Shown here: piece after piece, positions 8,566 to 17,530 of the stretch | Position numbering within the stretch: position 1 is the stretch's first letter | Layout: each line of letters starts with the position of its first letter | DNA from: an uncultured Clostridia bacterium | GTDB lineage: Bacteria > Bacillota > Clostridia > UMGS1883 | DNA: 64,000 bases | NCBI GenBank assembly: GCA_934454525.1 | Contig: CAKSFM010000004.1 | Span: forward strand, 62,001-126,000 | Direction: 5' to 3' | The notes under the pieces: model-generated | What the model was told of the DNA's origin: nothing | The model's database searches: none | The model's input: only the letters and a program-made list of their open reading frames with translations | Position numbers and translations under genes: made by a program

Positions 8566-9627
8566 ATGGCTGAAAAAGTTTTAATGAAGGGTAACGAAGC
8601 TTTGGCTGAAGCTGCCATTATGGCAGGCTGTCATCACTATTTCGGTTATCCCATAACGCCGCAGACTGAGGTCGCGGCATATATGGCAAAGAAAATGCCG
8701 AAAATCGGCGGCGTGTTTCTCCAGGCAGAAAGTGAAATTGCCGCTATCAACATGGTAATTGGCGTTGCTTCAACAGGAAAAAGAGCAATGACATCAAGCT
8801 CCAGTCCGGGAATAAGCCTTAAAAGCGAGGGCATCTCGTACCTTGCAGGGTGTGATCTTCCGGCTCTTATAGTAAATGTCCAGCGCGGCGGTCCCGGACT
8901 CGGCGGTATTCAGCCGTCACAGTCGGACTATTTCCATGCAACGCGCGGCGCAGGTCACGGAGATTTTCATCTGCTTGTGCTTGCTCCCAACAGCGTTCAG
9001 GAAATGGTTGACCTTGTTTTCAAAGGCTTTGACCTTGCCGAAAAGTACAGAATGCCGGCAATGATTCTTTCCGACGGCACTATGGGGCAAATGATGGAAC
9101 CTGTAACTCTTGAACCCGGTAAAATCAATGAATATGACAAATCATGGGCGCTGACCGGCACCAAGGGCGAAAGAAAGCCGAACATTGTAAATTCCCTGTT
9201 TTTAAAGCCTGATGAGCTTGAAAAGTTTAACTTCGAACGTTATGAGCGTTACAAAAAGGTTGAAGAAAACGAACCCATGTGGGAGGAATATCGCATGGAG
9301 GATGCGGAAATCTGCATCGTTGCGTTCGGCGTTGCGTCGCGCGTTTCAAAAAATGCAATTGATATTGCGCGCGAAAACGGGGTTAAAGTCGGCATGATCC
9401 GCCCGATAACGCTGTGGCCCTTCCCGAAAAAAGCACTTTTCAACGCATGTGACAAGGTTAGAAAATTCATCTCCGTTGAGCTTTCAATGGGTCAGATGAT
9501 TGAGGATATCGAGCTTGCAACGCGCTGCCGCCGTGAGGTTCTGCTTTGCAACAGAACCGGCGGAATGATTCCGACAACGCAAAACGTTCTCGATAAAATT
9601 AACGAAGCTAACGGAGGTGCTCAATAA
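8566..9627 (+). CDS. vorB: 2-ketoisovalerate:ferredoxin oxidoreductase alpha subunit (VorB-type)
   Basis: The 353-residue pyrimidine-binding/transketolase-C subunit. Visible signatures are MKGNEALAEAAIMAGC, FGYPITPQTEVAAYMA, MTSSSSPGISLKSEGISYL, NVQRGGPGLGGIQPSQSDY and the late IRPITLWPFP block. These match VorB/KorA proteins, which oxidatively decarboxylate branched-chain 2-oxoacids to acyl-CoA, CO2 and reduced ferredoxin, reversibly. Assignment to branched-chain substrates rather than 2-oxoglutarate rests on overall resemblance to VorB and on the adjacent ilvE. The stop overlaps the beta-subunit ATG by 1 bp. Confidence 0.88.
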   Translation: MAEKVLMKGNEALAEAAIMAGCHHYFGYPITPQTEVAAYMAKKMPKIGGVFLQAESEIAAINMVIGVASTGKRAMTSSSSPGISLKSEGISYLAGCDLPALIVNVQRGGPGLGGIQPSQSDYFHATRGAGHGDFHLLVLAPNSVQEMVDLVFKGFDLAEKYRMPAMILSDGTMGQMMEPVTLEPGKINEYDKSWALTGTKGERKPNIVNSLFLKPDELEKFNFERYERYKKVEENEPMWEEYRMEDAEICIVAFGVASRVSKNAIDIARENGVKVGMIRPITLWPFPKKALFNACDKVRKFISVELSMGQMIEDIELATRCRREVLLCNRTGGMIPTTQNVLDKINEANGGAQ

Positions 9628-10367
9628 TGGTAGTATTTCAGAAACCCCATGCTCTTACGGACGCACCGCTGCACTACTGCCCCGGCTGTACGCACGGCAT
9701 TATTCACCGCCTTGTTGCCGAAGCTATTGATGAGCTCGGCGTTGCCGGAAGAACTATCGGTGTTGCATCGGTAGGCTGCAGCGTATTTACATACAACTAT
9801 TTTAACTGCGACATGGTGCAGGCTGCACACGGGCGCGCACCGGCTGTTGCAACAGGCGTTAAGCGCAGCGATAAAAACAACATTGTGTTTACCTATCAGG
9901 GTGACGGCGATCTTGCCGCTATCGGAACTGCCGAAACGGTTCATTCTGCGGCGCGCGGTGAAAATATCACTGTTATTTTTGTCAACAATGCAATATATGG
10001 CATGACAGGCGGTCAGATGGCGCCCACAACTCTCCCGGGGCAAAAAACACAGACTTCTCCCTACGGGCGTGATGTTGAAGCAGTCGGCTATCCCGTTAAG
10101 GTATGCGAAATGCTTTCTCAGGTTGACGGTGCAGCATATCTTGAACGCGTTGCCGTGAATAATGTTCAAAACGTCAAAAAAGCAAAAGCGGCTATCAAAA
10201 AGGCTTTTCAGAATCAGCTTGAGGGCAAAGGCTTTTCGCTTGTTGAAGTTCTTTCAACATGCCCCACAAACTGGGGTCTTGCACCCGACAAAGCGCTTTC
10301 ATGGCTTGAAGAAAATATGATTCCTTATTATCCGCTCGGTGTTTATAAGGACAAATATGCAGAATAA
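9627..10367 (+). CDS. vorA: 2-ketoisovalerate:ferredoxin oxidoreductase beta subunit (TPP-binding)
   Basis: The 246-residue thiamine-pyrophosphate subunit. HYCPGCTHGIIHRLVAEA at the N terminus and the TPP-binding stretch YQGDGDLAAIGTAETVHSA followed by NNAIYGMTGGQMAPTT are diagnostic. The Cys residues in CPGCTHG and ASVGCSVF may bind a cluster, as in two-subunit relatives. The start has a GGAGGT site and overlaps the alpha-subunit stop (TAATG). It forms the catalytic core with VorB. Confidence 0.9.
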   Translation: MVVFQKPHALTDAPLHYCPGCTHGIIHRLVAEAIDELGVAGRTIGVASVGCSVFTYNYFNCDMVQAAHGRAPAVATGVKRSDKNNIVFTYQGDGDLAAIGTAETVHSAARGENITVIFVNNAIYGMTGGQMAPTTLPGQKTQTSPYGRDVEAVGYPVKVCEMLSQVDGAAYLERVAVNNVQNVKKAKAAIKKAFQNQLEGKGFSLVEVLSTCPTNWGLAPDKALSWLEENMIPYYPLGVYKDKYAE

Positions 10368-10395
10368 AACCTTCAATAAGAAAGGAATGAACGAA

Positions 10396-10929
10396 ATGAA
10401 CACAGAAATTTTAATTGCCGGTTTCGGCGGTCAGGGTATTCTCTTTGCCGGAAAATTCCTTGCATATGAAGGTCTTATTGAGGGCAAGGAGCTTAGCTGG
10501 CTTCCGTCCTACGGGCCGGAAATGCGCGGCGGCACGGCAAACTGCAGCGTTATTCTCAGCGATATCCCCATCGGTTCACCTATTGTAACCAATCCAGATA
10601 TCCTTATTGCGATGAATCTTCCGTCGCTTGACAAATATGAAAAAGAAACAAAGGCAGGCGGAAAAATATTTGTGGACAGCGCTCTTATTGAAAGAAAAGT
10701 TGAGCGCACGGATGTTGAAGCGTTTTACATTCCGGCAACAAAGCTTGCTTCGGACGAAGGACTTACCGGTCTTGCAAACATGATTATGATCGGATTTATG
10801 ATGAAACACACTAATCTTTGCCCGGTTGAAAATATTGAAACGGCAATGAAAAAGGTTGTGCCGGCTTCAAAGCAGCATTTGCTTGACGCAAATATGAAAG
10901 CCGTTCATCTCGGCTATAACTTCAAATAA
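10396..10929 (+). CDS. vorC: 2-oxoacid:ferredoxin oxidoreductase gamma subunit
   Basis: A 177-residue gamma-domain protein. [16 protein letters not shown] at the N terminus and [17 protein letters not shown] near residue 35 are the family signatures; the gamma subunit binds CoA near the active site. The ATG at 10396 has AAAGGA 9 nt upstream, so a longer reading from further upstream is rejected. With the preceding three genes it completes a delta-alpha-beta-gamma enzyme. Confidence 0.9.
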   Translation: MNTEILIAGFGGQGILFAGKFLAYEGLIEGKELSWLPSYGPEMRGGTANCSVILSDIPIGSPIVTNPDILIAMNLPSLDKYEKETKAGGKIFVDSALIERKVERTDVEAFYIPATKLASDEGLTGLANMIMIGFMMKHTNLCPVENIETAMKKVVPASKQHLLDANMKAVHLGYNFK

Positions 10930-10949
10930 AAAATAAAGGAGAATGATTT

Positions 10950-11504
10950 ATGAACGACCAGCTCAAAGATATTGGTATGCGCCTTGCTTCTCTTCGTGAG
11001 GACTGCGAATATACCACAGCTCAGATGGCTGAAAAGCTTAACATGGGTGAGCCGGAATATATTGAATATGAAAAAGGCAACAAGGACTTTTCATTCAGCT
11101 TTGTTTACAACTGTGCCAATCTGCTCGGCGTGGACGTGCTCGACATTATCAGCGGCAGCTCTCCCACGCTTTCCAAGGCATGCATGGTTGAGGCAGGCAA
11201 AGGCTACAGCGTAAAGCGCGAACATGAATATGATTACAAACACCTTGCTTACACTTTCCGCAAAAAGAAAGCGGAACCGTTTTTGGTAACAATTGTTCCC
11301 GAGGACGAGGTTCCAGTTCTTCACGGACATGAAGGTCAGGAATTCAACTATGTTTTGTCCGGTGAAATGACGCTTTATATAGGCGATATTTCCTATGATA
11401 TGAAAAAAGGCGACAGCATATACTTTGATGCAGGGCTCCCCCACGCAGCTAAAGCACAGGGAAATGAGCCTGTGCAGTTTATTGCAGTGGTAATAAACAA
11501 ATAA
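10950..11504 (+). CDS. XRE-family HTH + cupin protein
   Basis: A 184-residue protein with an N-terminal Cro/CI-type helix-turn-helix (about residues 5-65: LASLREDCEYTTAQMAEKLN, then EYEKGNKDFSFSF) and a C-terminal cupin barrel (about 110-182: VLHGHEGQEFNYVLSGEM, MKKGDSIYFDAGLPHA). Such proteins usually bind a small ligand in the cupin and control neighbouring genes. It sits 25 bp ahead of the acyl-CoA synthetase gene and is probably a local regulator or ligand sensor of the operon. The ligand is unknown. Confidence 0.85.
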   Translation: MNDQLKDIGMRLASLREDCEYTTAQMAEKLNMGEPEYIEYEKGNKDFSFSFVYNCANLLGVDVLDIISGSSPTLSKACMVEAGKGYSVKREHEYDYKHLAYTFRKKKAEPFLVTIVPEDEVPVLHGHEGQEFNYVLSGEMTLYIGDISYDMKKGDSIYFDAGLPHAAKAQGNEPVQFIAVVINK

Positions 11505-11529
11505 TTTTAAATAACGGGGGATAAATATA

Positions 11530-13224
11530 ATGGCTATATATGAAAAATATGTCGGCGCAAAGCGCGAAGATTTCCTTTCACTTGCCGACGCTCAGAGAAA
11601 CTATAAACTGACATGGAACGAGGACTTTAACTTTGCATACGATGTTGTTGACGAGCTTGCAAGAACAAAGCCCGACAAGCTTGCCATGGTATGGGTAGGC
11701 GCAGACGGAGAGGAAAAGCGCTTCACCTTTAAGGATATGTCGCGCGAATCAAACCGCGCAGCAAACTATTTCAAATATCTCGGCATCAGAAAAGGCGATA
11801 TAGTTCTTCTTGTTCTGCGCCGCAGCTACTATTTTTGGTTCTGCCTGCTCGGTCTTCACAAAATCGGAGCAGTCGCCGTGAGTGCAACCGATATGCTTAA
11901 AGCTAAGGACTATGTTTACCGCTGCAACATGGCAGGAATAAAATATGCGATAATCACCGGTCACGGTGACGCTGCCGAATCTTTCGAGGAGCGTGCAAGT
12001 GAATATACCACAATAAAGAAAAAGCTTGTAACCATGCATAAAAAGCCTGCTCCCGACTGGATTGATTTCGAGGAGGGGTTTGCCGCAGCTGACACCGATT
12101 GGGTTCGCCCCACAGGCGACCACGGAACAAAGGCTGACGATACAATGCTGCTTGCATTCACATCCGGCACAAGCGGTTATCCGAAAATGCTTACGCATGA
12201 TTTTCGTTATCCGCTCGGTCATATCATGACGGCATTGTTCTGGCAGCAGGTTGTTGACGGCGGCTTGCATTTTTCAATATCCGACACAGGCTGGCTTAAG
12301 GCTTACTGGGGCAAGATATACGGACAGTGGCTCGGTGAAAGCGCCGTGTTTGTTTATGATTTTGAACGCTTTGACCCGGAGGACATTCTCTCCAAGCTTG
12401 AAAAATACAAAATCACAACTTTCTGCGTACCGCCGACAATGTATCGCATGATGCTTCAGCATGATGTTAAAAAATATGACCTGTCCTCCCTCACCCACTG
12501 CTGCACGGCAGGTGAAGCGCTCAATCCCGAAATATACAACAAATGGCTTGAGGCAACAGGACTCAAGCTGTACGAGGGTTTCGGGCAGAGTGAAACAACA
12601 GTCTGCATTGCAACCATCAAGCCGTGGATGGAACCTGTTCCCGGCGCAATCGGTCTGCCGATTCCCGGAATGGATATTCATATATTAAACGAAAATAATG
12701 AACGCTGCCAGCGCGGAACAACCGGCGAAATCTGCATCCGTGTGCTCAGCCAGGAGCGCCGCCCCTGCGGACTTATGAGAACGTATAACATGAGTGAGGA
12801 GGATACCGACAAAGCAATCCATGACGGATTTTATCACACAGGCGACACTGCCTACCGTGATGAGGACGGACTTTTCCGCTATGTCGGCAGAAATGACGAT
12901 GTTATAAAATCCTCCGGCTACCGCATAGGGCCGTTTGAGATTGAAAGCGTTCTTATGGAGCACCCTGCAGTGCTTGAAATTGCCGTAACAGGCGTTCCCG
13001 ATGCTGTGCGCGGCTTCAACGTTAAGGCAACAATCGTTCTCCAGAAAGGTTTTGAACCCTCTGATGCTCTCGTTAAGGAGCTTCAGAATTATGTCAAGGT
13101 GAACACCGCTCCTTACAAGTATCCGCGTATCGTGGAATTTGTCGACGCTCTTCCGAAAACATTCAACGGCAAAATTCAGCGTAATGTTATCCGTCAGAAC
13201 GACATAGAAAAGGCTTCAAAATAA
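11530..13224 (+). CDS. AMP-forming acyl-CoA synthetase
   Basis: A 564-residue adenylate-forming ligase with similarity to medium-chain/acetyl-CoA synthetases. P-loop LAFTSGTSGYPKMLTH near residue 208, YEGFGQSETTVC, FYHTGDTAYRDEDG, YVGRNDDVIKSSGYRIGP and the C-terminal PKTFNGKIQRNVIR with the catalytic Lys are present. It converts a carboxylate, ATP and CoA to acyl-CoA, AMP and PPi. Its position beside VOR and ilvE suggests activation of isobutyrate, isovalerate, 2-methylbutyrate or an aryl acid; the true substrate cannot be read from sequence. It is the last gene of the operon, followed by a strong terminator. Confidence 0.88.
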   Translation: MAIYEKYVGAKREDFLSLADAQRNYKLTWNEDFNFAYDVVDELARTKPDKLAMVWVGADGEEKRFTFKDMSRESNRAANYFKYLGIRKGDIVLLVLRRSYYFWFCLLGLHKIGAVAVSATDMLKAKDYVYRCNMAGIKYAIITGHGDAAESFEERASEYTTIKKKLVTMHKKPAPDWIDFEEGFAAADTDWVRPTGDHGTKADDTMLLAFTSGTSGYPKMLTHDFRYPLGHIMTALFWQQVVDGGLHFSISDTGWLKAYWGKIYGQWLGESAVFVYDFERFDPEDILSKLEKYKITTFCVPPTMYRMMLQHDVKKYDLSSLTHCCTAGEALNPEIYNKWLEATGLKLYEGFGQSETTVCIATIKPWMEPVPGAIGLPIPGMDIHILNENNERCQRGTTGEICIRVLSQERRPCGLMRTYNMSEEDTDKAIHDGFYHTGDTAYRDEDGLFRYVGRNDDVIKSSGYRIGPFEIESVLMEHPAVLEIAVTGVPDAVRGFNVKATIVLQKGFEPSDALVKELQNYVKVNTAPYKYPRIVEFVDALPKTFNGKIQRNVIRQNDIEKASK

Positions 13225-13234
13225 ACAGCAGATA

Positions 13235-13284
13235 AAAAACGGTCAGCGGCAAAATGAAATCACATTTTGCCGCTGACCGTTTTT
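13235..13284. terminator. Bidirectional intrinsic terminator
   Basis: A perfect 22-bp inverted repeat (13235-13256 and 13263-13284) with a 6-nt loop; A-runs on one side become T-runs on either strand. It separates the convergent acyl-CoA synthetase (+) and SHOCT gene (-). Confidence 0.95.
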
Positions 13285-13729
13285 AATATATGCCGAGAAG
13301 TTCTTTCTTCTTTTCATCAAACTCCTCTTTAGTTATAATATCCGCATCAAGCAGCCCCTTGTATTTTTTCATGGCGTTTATTGCTGAATCTTCAATCATA
13401 TGTTTTGATGCCTGCTTCATAGATTGCTCATTGCCGTCTTTGGTTGCTCCGCAGCCGCATGTTCCGCAATATGCTGCATTTACCGCACCGCACTTATTGC
13501 ATTTCCATCCGCCGTCCGATAAAATTCTTTCACTGCCGGTTTCCTTATCAGCCACTGTCCAATCATTGATATCGGGTTTTGACAGCGCCACTAAGAGCGC
13601 AATAAAACCGAAGAAAAATCCCCACCAAAACCAGTTTTCGTCATATCCTTTATTCTGTACAATCTGATCAGCCGCAAAGCCGAAAATTGCCCCCTGAATC
13701 AAGAACAATATTATAGCTAAAAACACCAT
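13283..13729 (-). CDS. Membrane protein with zinc ribbon and SHOCT domain
   Basis: A 148-residue protein of unknown function. Two hydrophobic segments (residues about 1-22 and 32-48) anchor it. A Cys-rich ribbon follows (WKCNKCGAVNAAYCGTCGCG, about residues 76-95). The C terminus carries a SHOCT short domain: MKKYKGLLDADIITKEEFDE followed by a KKKELLGIY end. SHOCT domains occur at the ends of many unrelated bacterial proteins and are thought to mediate oligomerisation. It is the last gene of the leftward run containing rnf, and its stop lies in the shared terminator. Confidence 0.75.
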   Translation of the reverse strand: MVFLAIILFLIQGAIFGFAADQIVQNKGYDENWFWWGFFFGFIALLVALSKPDINDWTVADKETGSERILSDGGWKCNKCGAVNAAYCGTCGCGATKDGNEQSMKQASKHMIEDSAINAMKKYKGLLDADIITKEEFDEKKKELLGIY

Positions 13730-13775
13730 TACCGCCGCCTTTCTGAATATTTAAAAGCTCCGGACAAACGGATTG

Positions 13776-14579
13776 TCACAGTTTTTTACTGTCTCGTATA
13801 ATATATGTCATTGAAGCTGCAATCAGCAAAATTCCGAACACTGCAAGGATAGCCGCAGACGAATTGTTAAGCGGCAGACCTTCGGCAACAGCGGAAAAGT
13901 TAAACACTGCGTGGCAGGCTGCCGATAATATTATGCTCTGCGTTTTGTAGTATATAATCCCGAGCAGAATTCCCATAACAAAGGCAAAAATTGACTGAAA
14001 AAGAACCATATGCGCTGCACCGAAAATGATTGCCTGAAAAACAATTGCGGACTGCGGACGCATAACTTCAGCAAGCTCCCCCATAACAAGGCAGCGGAAA
14101 AGAAATTCTTCAAACAATGGCGCTATAGCGATTATCATAAAGAATGCCGCTAATGCCTGCGCTGCGTTAAGCTCATCGGGGGCATACTCCATCGCGCTGT
14201 CGAGCGAACGTTTCAACACTCCTATTTTCTGCGCAAAATGTGAATACGCCGTAACAGCAAGGCGTGCCCCTATTGCCGATATGCAAGCCATTACTGCAGT
14301 CATAGGGTACACTTTTTCACTATGTACGTACCGCGCCGGCGGCTTTTTCCGCACAGCGCCGAGTATCATATAAATCCACATTGACAGTACGGCGGCTATC
14401 GCAGTCATTGCATAGCTGCCGTTTATCATATTTTCATAAATATCAGCGTCGGAGATATTTGTCAGCTTTTGCTGATATATTGCGTAAATAAGGCTGACAA
14501 CAGTCTGCATAACCGTGTATATGACAACATATAAAACAGCTGTGAGAATATGCCCGCCTCTTTTTCTGAATTTGTTCAA
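13776..14579 (-). CDS. CPBP-family intramembrane metalloprotease
   Basis: A 267-residue multi-spanning membrane protein with the CPBP/CAAX-protease (Abi) signatures: EEFLFR (the EExxxR motif), then FGAAHMVLF and a late HAVFN. These Glu and His residues form the presumed metal site. Relatives include Rce1-like prenyl proteases and bacteriocin self-immunity proteins. The start is read as a TTG directly next to the ldh stop, with GGGAG about 12 nt upstream; this is less certain than most starts here. Function in this locus is unknown. Confidence 0.8.
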   Translation of the reverse strand: MNKFRKRGGHILTAVLYVVIYTVMQTVVSLIYAIYQQKLTNISDADIYENMINGSYAMTAIAAVLSMWIYMILGAVRKKPPARYVHSEKVYPMTAVMACISAIGARLAVTAYSHFAQKIGVLKRSLDSAMEYAPDELNAAQALAAFFMIIAIAPLFEEFLFRCLVMGELAEVMRPQSAIVFQAIIFGAAHMVLFQSIFAFVMGILLGIIYYKTQSIILSAACHAVFNFSAVAEGLPLNNSSAAILAVFGILLIAASMTYIIRDSKKL

Positions 14580-15521
14580 TTAAAATCCCAACTCCCTGAG
14601 AAGACCCGACAATTTGTCGGCGCTTTCCTTAAGTCCCTGCTTTTCTTCATCGCTGAGCGGCGTTTCTATCACGCGGACGATGCCATCACCGCCAACAACC
14701 GTCGGCACAGACAGGCAAACGTCCGAAATCCCGTAATCACCCTCAAGCACACTTGATACAGTCAGAATAGAATGTTCATCATTAACAATTGCACGAACAA
14801 TTCTTTCAACGGCAAGTGCAATCGCATAAAATGTTGCGCCTTTCTTCTCTATAATTTCGTACGCCGCTCCGCGAACCTCACCGAGCATTTCCTCGCGGCT
14901 TTTTCCTCCGCAGGAATTTTCAGCATCGCAAAATTCATCAAGCGACAGTCCGCCGATTGTTGTTGCACTCCATGCAGCTATTTCGGAATCCCCGTGCTCA
15001 CCTATGATATAGGTATGAATATTTCTTGCGTCTATTCCCGTATATCCGCTGAGCATGAATTTAAGGCGCGATGTGTCGAGCACTGTGCCGCTGCCGATTA
15101 CGCGTTTTATCGGCCAGCCGGAGAGCTTGTATGTGATATATGTCAGAATATCCACAGGGTTGCTCACAACAAGCAAAATCGGATAATCGGACGTATTTTT
15201 CTTGATGTTTTCTACAATGCTTTTAAGAATCTGGGCATTGCGTTTTAAAAGATCAATGCGCGTTTCTCCGTTTTTCTGGTTTGCCCCGGCTGCAATGATA
15301 ATCATATCCGCACCGCGGCAGTCCGAATAATCGCCTGCCGTAACACGGACCGGAGCAACGAAAGCCGCACCGTGGCTCATATCAAGTGCGTCACCCTCTG
15401 CTTTATCATGATTTACGTCAATAATTACAATTTCGGAGAAAATTCCGCTGCGCATAAGCGTGAATGCGCATGTCGAGCCGACATATCCGGCTCCGATAAC
15501 AACTAATTTTCCTCTGTGCAT
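14580..15521 (-). CDS. ldh: L-lactate dehydrogenase
   Basis: NAD-dependent reduction of pyruvate to L-lactate. The 313-residue protein has the Rossmann motif VVIGAGYVGSTCAF, the loop AGANQKNGETR (Gln at the position that selects lactate over malate, plus catalytic Arg), SNPVDILTY, DTSRLK and the catalytic His in IGEHGDSE. The ATG at 15521 has GGGAGGG 6 nt upstream; upstream extension would add unrelated residues. The start lies inside the rnfB reading frame (19-bp overlap), so ldh is probably translated from the rnf mRNA. This links NADH made by Rnf to lactate formation. Confidence 0.92.
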   Translation of the reverse strand: MHRGKLVVIGAGYVGSTCAFTLMRSGIFSEIVIIDVNHDKAEGDALDMSHGAAFVAPVRVTAGDYSDCRGADMIIIAAGANQKNGETRIDLLKRNAQILKSIVENIKKNTSDYPILLVVSNPVDILTYITYKLSGWPIKRVIGSGTVLDTSRLKFMLSGYTGIDARNIHTYIIGEHGDSEIAAWSATTIGGLSLDEFCDAENSCGGKSREEMLGEVRGAAYEIIEKKGATFYAIALAVERIVRAIVNDEHSILTVSSVLEGDYGISDVCLSVPTVVGGDGIVRVIETPLSDEEKQGLKESADKLSGLLRELGF

Positions 15522-16324
15522 GAAACACCCTCCCGTAAATCCGCAATTATCCTGCGCGGACATTTAGCCGCACATGCTCCGCACTGAGTGCATAAAGAAT
15601 AATCAATTTCCGCGCAGTTATCGCTTACTTTTATTGCACTAACCGAACAAACCTTTTCGCACATTTTGCAGCCGATGCAGCCTGCGCTGCATTTTGTTTT
15701 CATTGCAGCGCCCTTATCACAGGATTTGCATTTAACATATATTTTATTCTTTGACGGAACAATTTTGATAATATGCTTCGGACATACTGCCGCACATTCG
15801 CCGCAGCCTCCGCATTTCTGCGGATTAACAACTGCAACTCCGTCAACAACGGAAATTGCGCCGAATTTGCATACCGATGCACACGTGCCGAAGCCTAAGC
15901 ATCCAAACGAGCACGCCTTTGCGCCGCCTCCCTGAAGCCTTGATGCAGCTTCGCAGCTCTGTTCACCGACATATATATACTTATCGGGCGCGGCAGACTC
16001 TGTTCCGCTGCACATAACAACCGCGTTCATCGGTTCAACCGTTTCTGCGGAAACTCCCATTATTTCCGCAATTTTATCCGCAGCTGCCTGACCGCCGGGG
16101 ATACAGCAATTTACTTTTGCCGTGCCGCCGCTGACTGCCGCTGCATATGCGCTGCATCCTGCAAAACCGCAGCTGCCGCAGTTTGCTCCGGGCAGAACAG
16201 AAGTTATTTGTTCGGCGCGTTCATCTGTTTTAACGGCAAATATTTTTGACGCCGCCGCAAGAATTGCTCCGAGGACAAGTCCGAGCGCACCCATTGTAAC
16301 CGCCGGTATGATAATCTCTTTCAT
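15503..16324 (-). CDS. rnfB: Rnf complex subunit B (multi-cluster ferredoxin)
   Basis: Electron entry subunit of the ferredoxin:NAD oxidoreductase Rnf. The 273 residues comprise an N-terminal membrane helix (about 5-25), the Fes/four-Cys motif PGANCGSCGFAGC, and several [4Fe-4S] motifs in the C-terminal half, including CGGCGECAAVCPKH, CIGCKMCEKVCS and CTQCGACAAKCPRR. The ATG at 16324 follows AAAGGAGGG. Last rnf gene of the order rnfCDGEAB, as in clostridia and acetogens. Confidence 0.95.
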   Translation of the reverse strand: MKEIIIPAVTMGALGLVLGAILAAASKIFAVKTDERAEQITSVLPGANCGSCGFAGCSAYAAAVSGGTAKVNCCIPGGQAAADKIAEIMGVSAETVEPMNAVVMCSGTESAAPDKYIYVGEQSCEAASRLQGGGAKACSFGCLGFGTCASVCKFGAISVVDGVAVVNPQKCGGCGECAAVCPKHIIKIVPSKNKIYVKCKSCDKGAAMKTKCSAGCIGCKMCEKVCSVSAIKVSDNCAEIDYSLCTQCGACAAKCPRRIIADLREGVSCTEEN

Positions 16325-16337
16325 GATACGCCCTCCT

Positions 16338-16940
16338 TTAAAACGACATTCCCTGGAATCCCAGAAAAGCCATTGCCAACAGCGATGCACTTATAAGAGC
16401 GATCGGAAGCCCCTGCAAGGCTTCGGGAATATCCGAATACTCCAGCCGCTCCCGCACACCGGCAAACAGCACAATTGCAATCATGAAGCCGATACCTGCC
16501 GCAAAGCCGTTAATGACCGATTCAATAAAGGTATAGCTTGCGCTGTCTGATATAACGGATGCCGTGCGCACATTAAGCAGCGCAACACCCAAAACGGCGC
16601 AGTTTGTTGTTATAAGCGGAAGATAAATGCCGAGCGAACTGTAAAGCGATGGTATTGACTTCTGCAAAAACATCTCAACGAACTGAACAAGCGCCGCTAT
16701 GATAACGATAAATGCAATCGTCTGCATATATTCGATGTGCAGCGGAACAAGAATAAACGTTTGACAAAAATATGTCATAATAGAGGCAAGCGTCATAACA
16801 AAGGTTACTGCCATGCCCATGCCGAGTGCAGTGTCAACCTTTTTCGACACTCCGAGAAACGGGCATATTCCGTAAAACTTAACAAGAACAAAGTTTTGCA
16901 CAAATATAGCCGTGAGAGCTATTCCGATAAGAGCAGGCAT
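16338..16940 (-). CDS. rnfA: Rnf complex subunit A
   Basis: A 200-residue integral membrane subunit with six hydrophobic segments. VQNFVLVKFYGICPFLGVSK near the N terminus and PLITTNCAVLGVALL are RnfA/NqrE signatures; the Cys residues in these half-helices coordinate the intramembrane [2Fe-2S] cluster with RnfE. The start overlaps the rnfE stop by 1 bp. Confidence 0.96.
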   Translation of the reverse strand: MPALIGIALTAIFVQNFVLVKFYGICPFLGVSKKVDTALGMGMAVTFVMTLASIMTYFCQTFILVPLHIEYMQTIAFIVIIAALVQFVEMFLQKSIPSLYSSLGIYLPLITTNCAVLGVALLNVRTASVISDSASYTFIESVINGFAAGIGFMIAIVLFAGVRERLEYSDIPEALQGLPIALISASLLAMAFLGFQGMSF

Positions 16941-17530
16941 CAGCTTTCCCTCCTTTTCTTAGCTATAACATTAATCAGTCCGAGAATTATTCCGAGGGTA
17001 AGGAAGCCTCCGGGCGGAAGAATCATAATAATTGCCGGGTTTTTTATTCCGAGCGGAATGTCAAGAATTGTGCCGTTGCCGAGGATTTCACGAATTGAAG
17101 ATATAATTGACAGCGCAGCTGTGAACCCCAATCCCATTCCGAGGCCGTCTGCCGCCGATTTAAGTACGCCGTTCTTTGAAGCAAATGCCTCGGCGCGCGC
17201 AAGGATGATGCAGTTTACGACAATCAGCGGAATAAATATTCCGAGCGCATTTGAAAGCGAGGGGAAATATGCCTTAAGCAGCATATCAACAATTGATACA
17301 AAGGCTGCTATTATTACAACATACGCCGCAATTCTGATTTTTTTCGGAATAACTCTCCGAAGAAGCGATATTAAAATATTCGACAGAATCAGAACAGCTG
17401 TTGTTGAAAGACCCATTCCGACGCCGTTTTTAAGCGAGGTTGTTACGGCAAGGGTTGAACACATTCCAAGCGCCTGAACAAAAGTCGGGTTTTCATCAAT
17501 CAGTCCGTTTTTGATAATTTTCGATAGCAT
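16940..17530 (-). CDS. rnfE: Rnf complex subunit E
   Basis: A 196-residue membrane protein, paralogous to RnfA. NPTFVQALGMCSTLAVTTS and FIPLIVVNCIILARAEAFA are the RnfE/NqrD motifs with the cluster-binding Cys residues in opposite topology to RnfA. It starts 1 bp within the rnfG stop and belongs to the compact rnfCDGEAB operon. Confidence 0.96.
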   Translation of the reverse strand: MLSKIIKNGLIDENPTFVQALGMCSTLAVTTSLKNGVGMGLSTTAVLILSNILISLLRRVIPKKIRIAAYVVIIAAFVSIVDMLLKAYFPSLSNALGIFIPLIVVNCIILARAEAFASKNGVLKSAADGLGMGLGFTAALSIISSIREILGNGTILDIPLGIKNPAIIMILPPGGFLTLGIILGLINVIAKKRRES

